Origin: Microbacterium sp. JZ31
Lineage (GTDB): Bacteria > Actinomycetota > Actinomycetes > Actinomycetales > Microbacteriaceae
Direction of reading: 5' to 3'
DNA length: 64,000 nucleotides
NCBI RefSeq assembly: GCF_016805985.1
Contig: NZ_CP017661.1
Span: forward strand, 558,001-622,000
How positions within the stretch are numbered: position 1 is the first letter of the stretch; each line of letters begins with the position of its first letter. Of the stretch, positions 8,969 through 17,540 are shown piece after piece. The notes below the pieces were generated by a model. The model was not told the origin of the DNA. It worked only from the letters and a program-made list of their open reading frames with translations, and did not search any database. Position numbers and translations under genes: made by a program.

Positions 8969-9023
8969 CTGTGTATGGGCGAAACTGTTTATGACGCTAA
9001 CACACTGTTTACGCCATATACAG
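8969..9023. promoter_or_regulatory. candidate TetR operator region
   Basis: The gap between the divergent exporter operon and its regulator holds four copies of a CTGT-T-ATG-like motif: CTGTGTATGGGCG (8969-8981), CTGTTTATGACG (8985-8996) and CTGTTTACGCC (9005-9015) forward, and CTGTATATGGCG on the reverse strand (9012-9023). The first and last form an inverted pair. These are plausible sites for the TetR protein. Confidence 0.5.
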
Positions 9024-9038
9024 ACCTAGACTGGCCCC

Positions 9039-9965
9039 ATGACGGAGACGGACGAGCCCATCGAGCTGCCGCGAGGGGTCGCACTCGCCTGGGGCGTCGC
9101 GGCGAACCCGCAGCGTGGCCCCAAGCGCGAGATGAGCGTGGAGCGCATCGTCGACGCCGCCGTCGAGCTCGCCGACGCAGAGGGACTCGCGGCGGTGTCG
9201 ATGGCGGCCGTCGCGAAGCGGCTCGGGTTCACGCCCATGTCGCTGTACCGCTACGTCAGCGCGAAGGACGACCTGCTGCTGCTGATGCAGGAGGAGGCGA
9301 CCGGCCTGCCGCCCGAGGAGGTGCACGAGGCCACGGGCTGGCGCGCGAAGCTCGAGGTGCTCTACCGCGCGCAGGTGGGCATCTTCACCCGGCACCCGTG
9401 GGTGCTGTCGATCCCTATCACCGGCCTGCCCGTCACGCCGGGAAGCTCGGCGTGGATGGAGGCCGGCCTCTCGGCGCTCGACGGCACGGGGCTGGACGCC
9501 GACGAGCGGATGGCGGTGGTGCTGCTCACGACGGGTCTCGCGCGCTGGAACGGCATCGTGTTCTCCGGGTATGCCGCGCAGGCGCACGACAGCGGCCTGA
9601 CCCCGGACGAGATCGCGGTGCGCGAGCACGCGCTGCTCGACGCGGTGATCTCCGCCGACGGCCATCCGCGCCTGCGCGATGCGATCGACTCGGGCGTGAT
9701 CATGTCGGAGCGGGATCCGTTCCGGTTCGGACTCGAGCGCGCTCTCGACGGCGTCGAGGCCTACATCGCCCGCCTCGCGAAGGGCGGCGAGAGATCGGAA
9801 CCGGTCCTCGCCGAAGAGGACGACGAGGGGGCGCTGCTCGCGGACAAGCGCTACCGCGATGCCCGCCGCGCGGTGCGCGATGCCCAGCGCGCGCTCGCCG
9901 CGGCGCGCAAGCAGGAGCGGCAGACGGCGCGGGAAGCGCGCGAGCGGCTCGCGCGCAAGGCCTGA
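9039..9965 (+). CDS. TetR-family repressor with TetR_C domain
   Basis: A 308-residue regulator. The helix-turn-helix is near residues 30-75 (MSVERIVDAAVELADAEG, then VSMAAVAKRLGFTPMSLYRYVSAKDDL), and the ligand domain of the tetracycline-repressor C-terminal type follows (PITGLPVTPGSSAWME, MAVVLLTTGLARWNG). The last 60 residues are a highly charged Arg/Ala/Glu helix (DARRAVRDAQRALAAARKQ), an extension that may be a coiled coil. It is divergent from the DrrAB-like exporter and probably senses its substrate. TAGACT at 9027-9032 ends six bases before the ATG. Confidence 0.9.
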   Translation: MTETDEPIELPRGVALAWGVAANPQRGPKREMSVERIVDAAVELADAEGLAAVSMAAVAKRLGFTPMSLYRYVSAKDDLLLLMQEEATGLPPEEVHEATGWRAKLEVLYRAQVGIFTRHPWVLSIPITGLPVTPGSSAWMEAGLSALDGTGLDADERMAVVLLTTGLARWNGIVFSGYAAQAHDSGLTPDEIAVREHALLDAVISADGHPRLRDAIDSGVIMSERDPFRFGLERALDGVEAYIARLAKGGERSEPVLAEEDDEGALLADKRYRDARRAVRDAQRALAAARKQERQTAREARERLARKA

Positions 9966-10035
9966 CGCCCCGGGATCCGCGTCATGATGCGGATCGCGCG
10001 AACATCCGTCCCACCCGCAACAGCGGTCACTCGGG

Positions 10036-10065
10036 TTTACATCCGCCGCGCGCAACCCCTAAAGT
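10036..10065 (+). promoter_or_regulatory. sigma-70-type promoter for the BldC-like gene
   Basis: A -35 box TTTACA at 10036-10041 and a -10 box TAAAGT at 10060-10065 are separated by 18 bases. A transcript from here would carry a leader of about 20 bases including the AGGAGG ribosome site before the GTG at 10091. Confidence 0.55.
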
Positions 10066-10090
10066 GAAGCGACAGTGAAGAGGAGGCCCA

Positions 10091-10282
10091 GTGCCTGAGA
10101 TGCCGGATGTTCGGTTCCTGACGGTCGCCGAGGTCGCCGAGATCATGCGCGTGTCCAAGATGACCGTGTACCGGCTCGTCCACTCGGGGGAGCTTCCCGC
10201 CGTGCGCTTCGGTCGCAGCTACCGCGTGCCCGAGTCCGCGGTGACCGCCGCGCTGCAGCGTCCCATCGCGGACGCCGGCTGA
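10091..10282 (+). CDS. BldC/excisionase-type MerR-like DNA-binding protein
   Basis: A 63-residue single-domain helix-turn-helix protein: FLTVAEVAEIMRVSKMTVYRLVHSGELPAVRFGRSYRVPESAV covers almost the whole length and is nearly the sequence expected of the actinobacterial BldC/excisionase-like family. In Streptomyces BldC is a developmental regulator that polymerises on direct repeats; in non-sporulating relatives the target is unknown. GTG at 10091 follows a perfect AGGAGG. It is followed by the short basic peptide gene, the same pair that I recall adjoining proC in mycobacteria (Rv0500A-Rv0500B). Confidence 0.88.
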   Translation: MPEMPDVRFLTVAEVAEIMRVSKMTVYRLVHSGELPAVRFGRSYRVPESAVTAALQRPIADAG

Positions 10283-10412
10283 CCGGCCGTCACCCGCCTC
10301 TCGCAGGTCGCGCGCGCCGCATAGGGTAAACTGTCCCGAAGGCACGTTTCGCCGTGCTCGTTCCCGGACGCCGCAGGCTCGGCGTCCAACCCCCTGACAT
10401 TGTGAGGTTTCC

Positions 10413-10511
10413 GTGGGTTCTGTCATCAAGAAGCGCCGCAAGCGCATGGCGAAGAAGAAGCACCGCAAGCTGCTTCGCAAGACTCGCCACCAGCGTCGCA
10501 ACAAGAAGTAA
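10413..10511 (+). CDS. 32-residue AURKAIP1/COX24-type basic peptide (bS22-like ribosomal protein)
   Basis: A very short gene starting GTG at 10413 and ending TAA at 10511. The product MGSVIKKRRKRMAKKKHRK... is half Lys/Arg and matches the actinobacterial AURKAIP1/COX24 family. In mycobacteria a peptide of this type was found as a small-subunit ribosomal protein named bS22; assigning this gene to that role is inference from sequence similarity. It has its own downstream terminator and is 131 bases after the BldC-like gene. TAAACT at 10327-10332 is a possible -10 box upstream, which would give a leader of about 75 bases. Confidence 0.88.
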   Translation: MGSVIKKRRKRMAKKKHRKLLRKTRHQRRNKK

Positions 10512-10527
10512 GACGCTGCAACCACTG

Positions 10528-10553
10528 ACGCCGGTCCCGATTCGGGCCGGCGT
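10528..10553 (+). terminator. intrinsic terminator after the bS22-like gene
   Basis: Stem ACGCCGG (10528-10534) pairs with CCGGCGT (10547-10553), with further CCC/GGG pairing inside, and is followed by TTTCTGGTTT. Confidence 0.7.
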
Positions 10554-10580
10554 TTCTGGTTTCCGGCGTAGCGTCGGGGC

Positions 10581-12095
10581 ATGAGGATCTCCCGCCGCGC
10601 GGCAGCGGGTGCCGGCGTGGCCGCCGCGGTGCTCGGCGCCGGTGCGGGCGAGGCGCTCGCGGCGCTGCTGTCGCCACGCTCGAGTCCGTTCGCGGCGATC
10701 GGGGCGGCGCTCATCGACTTCGCGCCGACCTGGGCTAAGGATCTCGCGATCGCGCTGTTCGGCACCGCCGACAAGGTTGCGCTCCTGGTGCTGATCGGCG
10801 TCGTGCTGCTTGCGATCGCCGCGGTCGCCGGTCTCGTGCAGCGCCGCAGGCCGCCCTGGGGCGCGGTGATGGCGGGCACTCTCGGTGTGCTCGGCGCGGT
10901 GGCCGCGGTCACGCGTGCCGACGTGGGGCCCCTCGCGTTGATCCCGTCGCTCGCGGCCGGCGTGGTCTCGGCCGCGACCCTCGGGATGCTGCTCCGTCCC
11001 GCCGATGCGGCGGACGCCGGCGAGGCCCCAGCGCTGTCGCGTCGCTCTTTCCTGCTCACGAGCACGGCTGCGGTCGTCGTCGGAACCGCCGCGGCGGTCT
11101 GGGCGGCGACCCGCACGGCGAGCGAGCGCGCGGTGGCGGCGATACGCGCGGCGCTGACCCTGCCGGCACCCGCGTCCGCGGCGACCATCCCGCAGGACGT
11201 CGAGCTCGCGATCGACGGGCTCACTCCCGTCATCACGCCGAACGATGCGTTCTACCGCATCGACACCGCGCTGGTGGTGCCGGAGATCGACCCGGCTCAG
11301 TGGCGGCTGCGGATCCACGGCATGGTCGAACGGGAGATCGAGGTCTCGTGGGACGAGCTGCTCGCGCTGCCGCTCGTCGAGCGCGTGATCACCCTCGCGT
11401 GCGTGTCGAACGAGGTGGGCGGCGACCTGATCGGCAACGCCGCGTGGCTCGGCCATCCCCTCCGCGAGCTCCTCGCGCGGGCGTCGCCGCTGCCCGACGC
11501 CGACATGGTGCTCTCGCGCTCGCAGGACGGCTTCACGGCGAGCACGCCGCTCCAGGTGCTCACGGACGAGCGCGACGCGCTGCTGGCGGTGGGGATGAAC
11601 GGCGAGCCCCTCCCGCTCGCGCACGGCTTCCCGGTGCGGATGGTCGTGCCCGGGCTCTACGGATACGTGTCGGCGACGAAGTGGGTCGTCGAGCTCGAGG
11701 TCACGCGCTTCGACCGCGCCCGGGCGTACTGGACGGATCGCGGCTGGTCCGAGCGCGGCCCCATCAAGCTGCAGTCGCGCATCGACGTGCCGCGCGCCGG
11801 CGAGGTCGCCGCGGGCGAGGTCACGTTCGCCGGTGTCGCCTGGCACCAGCACGTCGGCGTCGCGGGGGTGGAGGTGCAGCTCGACGACGGTCCGTGGCGG
11901 AAGGCGACGCTCGCGACCGCGATCTCGTCGGACACATGGGTGCAGTGGTCGCTGCGCGCCGAGGTGGCCCCCGGCGACCACGTCGTGCGATGCCGGGCGA
12001 TCAGCGCGGACGGCGAGGTGCAGACGTCCGACACCGCGCCGCCCGCGCCCGACGGGGCGACCGGATGGGACAGCCGCCGGTTCGAGGCGGCCTGA
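10581..12095 (+). CDS. membrane-anchored sulfite-oxidase-fold molybdopterin oxidoreductase
   Basis: A 504-residue protein. The first 180 residues hold four to five hydrophobic segments and end with an SRRSFLLTSTAAVVVG stretch that looks like a twin-arginine-type segment, so the catalytic part should face outside. From about residue 205 it is a sulfite-oxidase-like Mo-pterin domain: NDAFYRIDTALVVPEID, then TLACVSNEVGG with the molybdenum ligand Cys274, and a C-terminal Mo-co dimerisation domain from about residue 385. Electron partner and substrate are unknown. TAGCGT ends six bases before the ATG. Confidence 0.88.
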   Translation: MRISRRAAAGAGVAAAVLGAGAGEALAALLSPRSSPFAAIGAALIDFAPTWAKDLAIALFGTADKVALLVLIGVVLLAIAAVAGLVQRRRPPWGAVMAGTLGVLGAVAAVTRADVGPLALIPSLAAGVVSAATLGMLLRPADAADAGEAPALSRRSFLLTSTAAVVVGTAAAVWAATRTASERAVAAIRAALTLPAPASAATIPQDVELAIDGLTPVITPNDAFYRIDTALVVPEIDPAQWRLRIHGMVEREIEVSWDELLALPLVERVITLACVSNEVGGDLIGNAAWLGHPLRELLARASPLPDADMVLSRSQDGFTASTPLQVLTDERDALLAVGMNGEPLPLAHGFPVRMVVPGLYGYVSATKWVVELEVTRFDRARAYWTDRGWSERGPIKLQSRIDVPRAGEVAAGEVTFAGVAWHQHVGVAGVEVQLDDGPWRKATLATAISSDTWVQWSLRAEVAPGDHVVRCRAISADGEVQTSDTAPPAPDGATGWDSRRFEAA

Positions 12096-12103
12096 GCACC
12101 GAA

Positions 12104-12148
12104 TTGAGCGGCGATACTGTTCGACTCGTCGCTGCGCTCCTCGCTCAA
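12104..12148. repeat. solitary REP-like palindromic repeat
   Basis: TTGAGCG (12104-12110) pairs with CGCTCAA (12142-12148) around CGACTCGTCGCTGCGCTCC. The sequence is a diverged relative of the units in the array at 24499-25172, which share the CGACTCGC..CGCTCGCTCAACC wording. It lies between the oxidoreductase and rhodanese genes. Confidence 0.6.
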
Positions 12149-12195
12149 CCACCCCGGGGGCGCCCGGCTCTGCCGGACGCCGGATAATGAGGGGT

Positions 12196-12489
12196 ATGAA
12201 CGAGATCTCGGTGCAGGACCTGCACGCCCGCAAGGACGTCCCCCTCGTCGACGTGCGCGAGGTGCACGAGTTCGAGGCCGGCCACGTGCCGGGCGCGGTC
12301 AACATCCCGATGTCGCAGCTCGGGGAGCGCATCGGCGAGCTCCCCGCCGAGCCGTTCGACGTGATCTGCGAGGTCGGCGGACGGTCGGGCCGGGTCGCCG
12401 AGGCGCTGAGCCAGCGTGGCTACGAGGTCACGAACGTCGCGGGCGGCACGAGCGCGTGGCGCGAGGCCGGCTACCCGATCGACCTCTGA
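12196..12489 (+). CDS. rhodanese-like sulfurtransferase domain protein
   Basis: A 97-residue single rhodanese domain. It contains VPLVDVREVHEFEAGHVPGAVNIP, the CH2A-like entry, and the active-site loop ICEVGGRSGRVAEAL with the catalytic cysteine at residue 58, followed by the terminal GGTSAWREAGYPI. Such proteins transfer sulfane sulfur to cyanide or thiols in the cytoplasm. Start ATG 12196 is preceded by GATAAT with seven bases between. The next gene begins eight bases after its stop, so the two thiol-chemistry genes are probably co-transcribed. Confidence 0.9.
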   Translation: MNEISVQDLHARKDVPLVDVREVHEFEAGHVPGAVNIPMSQLGERIGELPAEPFDVICEVGGRSGRVAEALSQRGYEVTNVAGGTSAWREAGYPIDL

Positions 12490-12497
12490 AGTCCGAC

Positions 12498-12770
12498 GTG
12501 ACGACGCTCACGCTGATCGGCAAGGCCGACTGCCACCTGTGCGACGTCGCGCGCGAGGTCGTCGACGAGGTGCTCGCCGGGCTGCCGGGGGAAATCGCCG
12601 ACGCCGTCGAGGTGCGCGAGGCCTCCATCCAGGACGACCCCGCTCTGTACGACGCGTGGTGGGAGAAGATCCCGGTCGTGCTGATCGACGACCGGCTGCA
12701 CGGCCACTGGCGCATCTCGCCGGACCGGCTGCGCACCGCCCTGACCGAGGCCGCGGACGCCCGCGCCTGA
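12498..12770 (+). CDS. glutaredoxin-like thioredoxin-fold protein (DUF836)
   Basis: A 90-residue protein starting at GTG 12498. The CxxC motif is CHLC at residues 12-15 (GKADCHLCDVAREVVDE), followed by the cis-proline loop IPVVLIDDRLHGHWRI. The domain corresponds to the glutaredoxin-2-like/DUF836 family of small dithiol proteins. It lies in a short run with the rhodanese and the Dabb protein. The in vivo partner is unknown; the preserved CxxC suggests redox activity. Confidence 0.87.
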   Translation: MTTLTLIGKADCHLCDVAREVVDEVLAGLPGEIADAVEVREASIQDDPALYDAWWEKIPVVLIDDRLHGHWRISPDRLRTALTEAADARA

Positions 12771-12791
12771 TCGCTCGACCCGAGGAGAACC

Positions 12792-13097
12792 GTGATCCGT
12801 CACATCGTCATGTTCCAGCTCGCCTCCACCGATCCGGTGCAGCGCGAGGCGCAGATCGAGGGCGCGCGCGCCGCGCTCGTGGGCCTGGTGGGCGTCGTGC
12901 CCGGCCTGCGCCGCCTGGAGGTGCACGCGAACGTGCTGGACGACGATCGCAACTCCGACTTCGTGATCGACGCCGACTTCGACGACCTCGCGGCGCTCGA
13001 GACCTACGCCGACCACCCCGAGCACCTGAAGGCGGTCGACTACATCGGGACGATCCGCAAGGACGGCACGCGCGCCGCGATCGACTTCGAGGTCTGA
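12792..13097 (+). CDS. Dabb-domain (stress-responsive A/B barrel) protein
   Basis: A 101-residue dimeric alpha-beta barrel protein. It opens MIRHIVMFQLA, the hallmark of Dabb proteins, has VPGLRRLEVHANVL in the middle and ALETYADHPEHLKAVDYI near the end. Bacterial members are mostly uncharacterised; some act on small aromatic or polyketide compounds. GTG at 12792 follows GAGGAGAACC. It converges on the FAD dehydrogenase gene, whose stop is only five bases away. Confidence 0.88.
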   Translation: MIRHIVMFQLASTDPVQREAQIEGARAALVGLVGVVPGLRRLEVHANVLDDDRNSDFVIDADFDDLAALETYADHPEHLKAVDYIGTIRKDGTRAAIDFEV

Positions 13098-13101
13098 CCG
13101 C

Positions 13102-14786
13102 TCAGAGCGCCGCGGCCGCCGCGCGGCCCGCGACGCGGCCGGAGAACAGGCAGCCGCCGAGGAACGTGCCCTCGAGCGCGTTGTAGCCCATCATCCCGCC
13201 GCCTCCGAAGCCCGCGACCTCGCCCGCCGCATACAGTCCGGGGATCGGCGTGCCTCGCCGCTCGTCGGCGGTGCCGCCGGGGGAGGGCGCGAGGCAGCGG
13301 CCCTGCAGGTCCGTCTCGAGTCCGCCGAGCGTCTTGCGCGACAGGATGTGGAGCTTGACCGCGATGAGCGGACCGGCCTTCGGGTCGAGGATCCGGTGCG
13401 GGCTCGCGACCCGGATGAGCCTGTCGCCGAGATAGCGGCGCGCGCCGCGGAGCGCGGTCACCTGCGCGTCCTTCGCGAACGGGTTGGCGATCTCCCGGTC
13501 GCGCTCCTCGATGATCCTGCGGAGGTCTGCTTCGTCGATCGCGGGACCCGTCGGATCCGCCTGCGCGAGCCGGTTCATGCCCGCCACGAGGTCGCGCAGG
13601 GTGTCGGCGACGACGAAGTCCTCGCCGTGCTGCTTGAAGGCCTCGACCGGGCCCGGCGCCCCCTTCCCGATCCGCTTCGCGAGGAGCCTGAGGTCGCGGC
13701 CCGTGAGATCCGGGTTCTGCTCGGATCCGGACAGCGCGAACTCCTTCTCGATGATCTTCTGCGTCAGGACGAACCAGGAGTAGTCGTGGCCGGTGCCGCG
13801 CAGATGCCGGAGCGTGCCGAGCGTGTCGAAGCCCGGGTAGAGCGGCGCGGGCAGGCGGTTGCCGGTCGCGTCGAGCCAGAGGGAGGACGGCCCAGGCAGG
13901 ATCCGGATGCCGTGATCCGCCCACACGGGGTCCCAGTTGCGCAGGCCCTCGACGTAGTGCCACATCCGGTCGGGGTTGATCACGCTCGCTCCCGCGTCCT
14001 GCGTGATGCGCAGCATGCGGCCGTCCACGTGCGCGGGCACGCCGCTGACCATGCTGCGCGGCGGAGTGCCGAGCCGCTCGGGCCAGGCCGCGCGCACGAG
14101 GTCGTGGTCGCCGCCGATGCCGCCCCCCGTGACGATCACGACCTGGGCGCGCAGCTCGAACTCGCTCGTGGTCACGCGGCTGGACGGGCGACCGCGCGCG
14201 ACGTCCGACGGCTCCAGGACCCCACCGCGCACGCCCGTCACGGCGCCGCCCTCGAACACGAGCGCGTCGACCCGATGGCGGAACGCGAAGCGGATGCGCC
14301 CGGCCTCGACGTGCGCGCGCACGCGCCTCTCGAACGGCTCGACGACGCCGGGCCCCGTGCCCCATGTGATGTGGAATCGCGGCACCGAGTTGCCGTGCCC
14401 GGCCGCGCGCCCGTCGCCGCGCTCCGCCCAGCCCACGACGGGGAAGATCCGGTGGCCCATCGCATGCAGCCACGCGCGCTTCTCACCGGCCGCGAAATCC
14501 AGGTAGGCCTCGGCCCACGCGCGCGGCCAGTGGTCCTCGGCGCGATCGAACTGCGCGCTGCCGAACCAGTCCTGCCGAGCCAGCTCGAGCGAGTCGCGCA
14601 CGCGCATCCGGCGCTGCTCGGGGCTGTTCACGAGGAACAGCCCGCCGAGGCTCCAGAAGGCCTGCCCGCCGAGGGACTGCTCGCCCTCCTGATCGACGAG
14701 CACGACGCGCGCGCCTCGATCGGCGGCCTCGGCCGCTGCCACGAGCCCGCGAGCCCTGCCCCCACGACGACGATGTCGGTGTCCAC
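13102..14786 (-). pseudogene. FAD-binding dehydrogenase (KstD-like) with a frameshift at its start
   Basis: The gene would encode about 561 residues of a flavoprotein of the fumarate-reductase/3-ketosteroid-dehydrogenase type. It starts GTG 14786 (VDTDIVVVGAGLAG), but one base is missing at about 14745, and reading continues as LVAAAEAADRGARVVLVDQE in the next frame. The deletion splits the GxGxxG dinucleotide motif. From there to the stop the frame is intact, with the late FAD motif GLYAAGEVAGFGGGGMMGYNALEG. TAGCCT ends six bases before the GTG. Either the sequence lacks a C or the gene is newly inactivated; an internal start at 14742 would lack the nucleotide site. Confidence 0.82.
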
Positions 14787-14848
14787 GAGGGGAGGCTACC
14801 GGTGCCGCCCGCCGTACCCCGCAACCCGGCGCCGAACCCGCACGAGAA

Positions 14849-14884
14849 CGCCGAACCCGCGTGCGATCGCACGCGGGTTCGGCG
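14849..14884. terminator. 36-bp perfect palindrome, likely aspS terminator
   Basis: CGCCGAACCCGCGTGC (14849-14864) is the exact reverse complement of GCACGCGGGTTCGGCG (14869-14884) with a GATC loop. It begins 23 bases past the aspS stop on the minus strand. A partial direct repeat of the left arm (GCCGAACCCGC) lies just to its left. Confidence 0.7.
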
Positions 14885-14907
14885 TCAAGATGCGCGTTGG
14901 CCGCGGG

Positions 14908-16686
14908 TCAGACCTCGACGACCTCCGGCTCGGCGTCGACGCCGGCTTCGGCGCGCTGCTGCGGCGTGATCGGGGCCGGGGCCTCGGTCAGCGGGTCGAA
15001 GCCGCCGCCCGACTTGGGGAAGGCGATGACCTCGCGGATCGAGTCGGTCTTCGTGAGGTGCTGCAGCACGCGGTCCATGCCGAGCGCGATGCCGCCGTGC
15101 GGCGGGGCGCCGAACTTGAACGCGTCGAGCAGGAAGCCGAACTTCTCCTGCGCCTGCTCCTCGTCGATGCCCATGACGGTGAAGACGCGCTTCTGGATGT
15201 CCTCGCGGTGGATGCGGATGGATCCGCCGCCGAGCTCCGATCCGTTGCAGACGATGTCGTACGCGTACGCGAGCGCCGACCCGGGGTCGGTGTCGAAGGT
15301 GTCCTCGAACTCCGGCTTCGGGCCCGTGAAGGCGTGGTGCACGGCGGTCCAGGCGCCGGCGCCGACCGCGACGTCGCCCGAGGCGACGGCGTCGGAGGCG
15401 GGCTCGAACATCGGCGCGTCGACGACCCACGTGAACGCGAACGTGTCGGGGTCGAGCAGCCCGAGGCGCTTGCCGATCTCGATGCGGGCGGCGCCCAGCA
15501 GCGCGCGGCTGGCCTTGGTGGCGCCCGCGGCGAAGAACGCGCAGTCGCCGGGCTTGGCGCCGACGAGGTCCGCGAGGCCCGCCTGCTCGGCCTCGGACAG
15601 GTTCTTGGCGACGGGGCCGCCCAGCGTGCCGTCCTCGTTGAACAGGACGTACGCGAGGCCGCGCGCGCCGCGCTGCTTCGCCCACTCCTGCCAGGCATCG
15701 AGCGTCTTGCGCGGCTGGCTCGCGCCGCCGGGCATCAGGACCGCGCCGACGTACTCCGACTGGAACACGCGGAACGGGGTCTCGCGGAAGTAGTCCGTGG
15801 CCTCGACGAGCTCGAGACCGAAGCGCAGGTCGGGCTTGTCCGAGCCGTACTTCGCCATGGCATCGGCGTAGGTCATCCGCGGCAGCGGGGTCTGCACCTC
15901 GACGCCGATCGTCGCCCACATCGCCCGGATGACGTCCTCCATCATCTCGATGACGTCCTCCTGGTCCACGAAGCTCATCTCGATGTCGAGCTGGGTGAAT
16001 TCGGGCTGGCGGTCGGCGCGGAAGTCCTCGTCGCGGTAGCAGCGGGCGATCTGGAAGTACTTCTCCACGCCCCCGACCATGAGCAGCTGCTTGAACAGCT
16101 GCGGGCTCTGCGGCAGGGCATACCAGCTGCCGGGGTGCAGGCGCGCCGGCACGAGGAAGTCGCGCGCGCCCTCGGGCGTCGAGCGGGTGAGGGTCGGGGT
16201 CTCGACCTCGACGAACTCGCGCTCGTGCAGCACGTCTCGGATCGCCTTGTAGACCTGCGAGCGCAGGCGGATGGCGCTCGCCGGACCCTGACGGCGCAGG
16301 TCGAGGTAGCGGTGCTTGAGACGCACCTCCTCGCCGATGGGGTCTGCGCCCTCGCCGCCCGAGACCTGGAACGGCAGCGGTGCGGACTCGTTGAGCACCT
16401 CGACGTCGGACGCGATGAGCTCGATCTCGCCTGTGGGGAGGTTCGGGTTCTCGTTGCCCGCGGGACGGCGGCCGACCTCGCCCGTGACCTTGAGCACGAA
16501 CTCGCTGCGCAGGGGATGCGCCACGGACTCGTCGCGGATGACGACCTGAGCGATGCCGGATGCGTCGCGCAGATCGATGAACGCCACTCCGCCGTGATCG
16601 CGGCGGCGGTCGACCCAGCCCGTGAGGGTGACGGTCTGACCGATGTGCTCGGCGCGCAGCGAGCCGGCGGTGTGGGTGCGAAGCAC
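14908..16686 (-). CDS. aspS: aspartyl-tRNA synthetase
   Basis: A 592-residue class II synthetase that charges tRNA-Asp. The N-terminal OB-fold reads [20 protein letters not shown] and [20 protein letters not shown]; motif 2 appears as [20 protein letters not shown], a GAD insertion domain follows, and motif 3 is [13 protein letters not shown] near the C-terminus. Start GTG 16686 is chosen because GGGAGG lies seven bases upstream and homologues begin at this point. Length fits bacterial AspRS. It is a single-copy housekeeping gene with its own downstream palindrome. Confidence 0.96.
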   Translation of the reverse strand: MLRTHTAGSLRAEHIGQTVTLTGWVDRRRDHGGVAFIDLRDASGIAQVVIRDESVAHPLRSEFVLKVTGEVGRRPAGNENPNLPTGEIELIASDVEVLNESAPLPFQVSGGEGADPIGEEVRLKHRYLDLRRQGPASAIRLRSQVYKAIRDVLHEREFVEVETPTLTRSTPEGARDFLVPARLHPGSWYALPQSPQLFKQLLMVGGVEKYFQIARCYRDEDFRADRQPEFTQLDIEMSFVDQEDVIEMMEDVIRAMWATIGVEVQTPLPRMTYADAMAKYGSDKPDLRFGLELVEATDYFRETPFRVFQSEYVGAVLMPGGASQPRKTLDAWQEWAKQRGARGLAYVLFNEDGTLGGPVAKNLSEAEQAGLADLVGAKPGDCAFFAAGATKASRALLGAARIEIGKRLGLLDPDTFAFTWVVDAPMFEPASDAVASGDVAVGAGAWTAVHHAFTGPKPEFEDTFDTDPGSALAYAYDIVCNGSELGGGSIRIHREDIQKRVFTVMGIDEEQAQEKFGFLLDAFKFGAPPHGGIALGMDRVLQHLTKTDSIREVIAFPKSGGGFDPLTEAPAPITPQQRAEAGVDAEPEVVEV

Positions 16687-16835
16687 GAGGGATCCTCCCG
16701 ATGTCAAGAAATCTGGTCAAGTCTACGTGTCGGGATATCCCTGCCCGGGCTCGGGGGCAAGCCCCCAGCCTTCCGAGAGGCGCAGCCGGTAGCGTCGCAC
16801 GAGTACCCGCGCCGACGACCGAAAGGCCATCCCGC

Positions 16836-17495
16836 ATGACGACGACCGCTTCGGCCGCCGACGGATCCTGGCTCGGCGGTCTCGTCGACGCCCTCGTCGG
16901 GCTCATGGACGTGATCGGCCCGTACGGAGCCGGCCTCGGCGTGGCCGCGGAGAACCTCTTCCCGCCCATCCCGAGCGAGGCGATCCTGCCGCTCGCCGGG
17001 CTCGCGGCGTCGCGTGGGTCCTTCGCGCTGTGGGAGGCGATCCTGTGGACGACGGTGGGGTCCATCGTCGGCGCGCTCGCCCTCTACGGCATCGGCGCGT
17101 GGATCGGACTCGAGCGCCTGCGCCGGATCGCGGACAAGCTGCCGCTGGTCAAGGTCGACGACGTCGACAAGACCGTCGACTGGTTCCACCGCCACGGCGG
17201 GGCGGCGGTGTTCTTCGGCCGGTTCATCCCGATCTTCCGCAGCCTGATCTCCATCCCGGCGGGCGTCGCGCGCATGCCGGTGTGGCGCTTCGTGCTGCTC
17301 ACGGGACTCGGAAGCCTGATCTGGAACACGATCTTCGTGCTGGTGGGCTGGTTCCTCGGCGAACAGTGGCACATCGTCGAGCAGTACATGGACGTCGCGC
17401 AGAACGTCGTGATCGCCGTGGTGGCGCTCGCGATCGTGTGGTTCGTCGTGGTGCGCGTGCGCTCGCTGCGGGCCGACAAGCGCCGCCAGCAGTAG
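16836..17495 (+). CDS. DedA-family membrane protein
   Basis: A 219-residue integral membrane protein of the DedA (SNARE-associated) family. Characteristic stretches are ENLFPPIPSEAILPLAG near residues 30-46, FFGRFIPIFRSLISIPAGVARM in the centre, and a C-terminal amphipathic tail rich in Arg. Family members are thought to move polyprenyl- or phospholipids across the membrane using the proton gradient. The gene is divergent from aspS and convergent with the lipoprotein gene; a GAAAGG purine stretch precedes the ATG at 16836. Confidence 0.9.
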   Translation: MTTTASAADGSWLGGLVDALVGLMDVIGPYGAGLGVAAENLFPPIPSEAILPLAGLAASRGSFALWEAILWTTVGSIVGALALYGIGAWIGLERLRRIADKLPLVKVDDVDKTVDWFHRHGGAAVFFGRFIPIFRSLISIPAGVARMPVWRFVLLTGLGSLIWNTIFVLVGWFLGEQWHIVEQYMDVAQNVVIAVVALAIVWFVVVRVRSLRADKRRQQ

Positions 17496-17540
17496 CCGCG
17501 AAGCGCCAGGGGGGTCGCGACGAGCGGTCGCCGCCATCGG

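Noticed and set aside
14740..14742. GTG at 14742 as the real start of the FAD dehydrogenase
   Set aside because: It would remove the GAGLAG dinucleotide motif that is encoded intact in the adjacent frame directly upstream, next to a well-placed -10 box and GTG.
13348..16839. A very long open frame of more than 1,100 codons antisense to the FAD dehydrogenase and aspS
   Set aside because: It is a composition shadow: the opposite strand encodes clear enzymes, and the antisense peptide is low-complexity Arg/Ala/Val/Glu without any domain.
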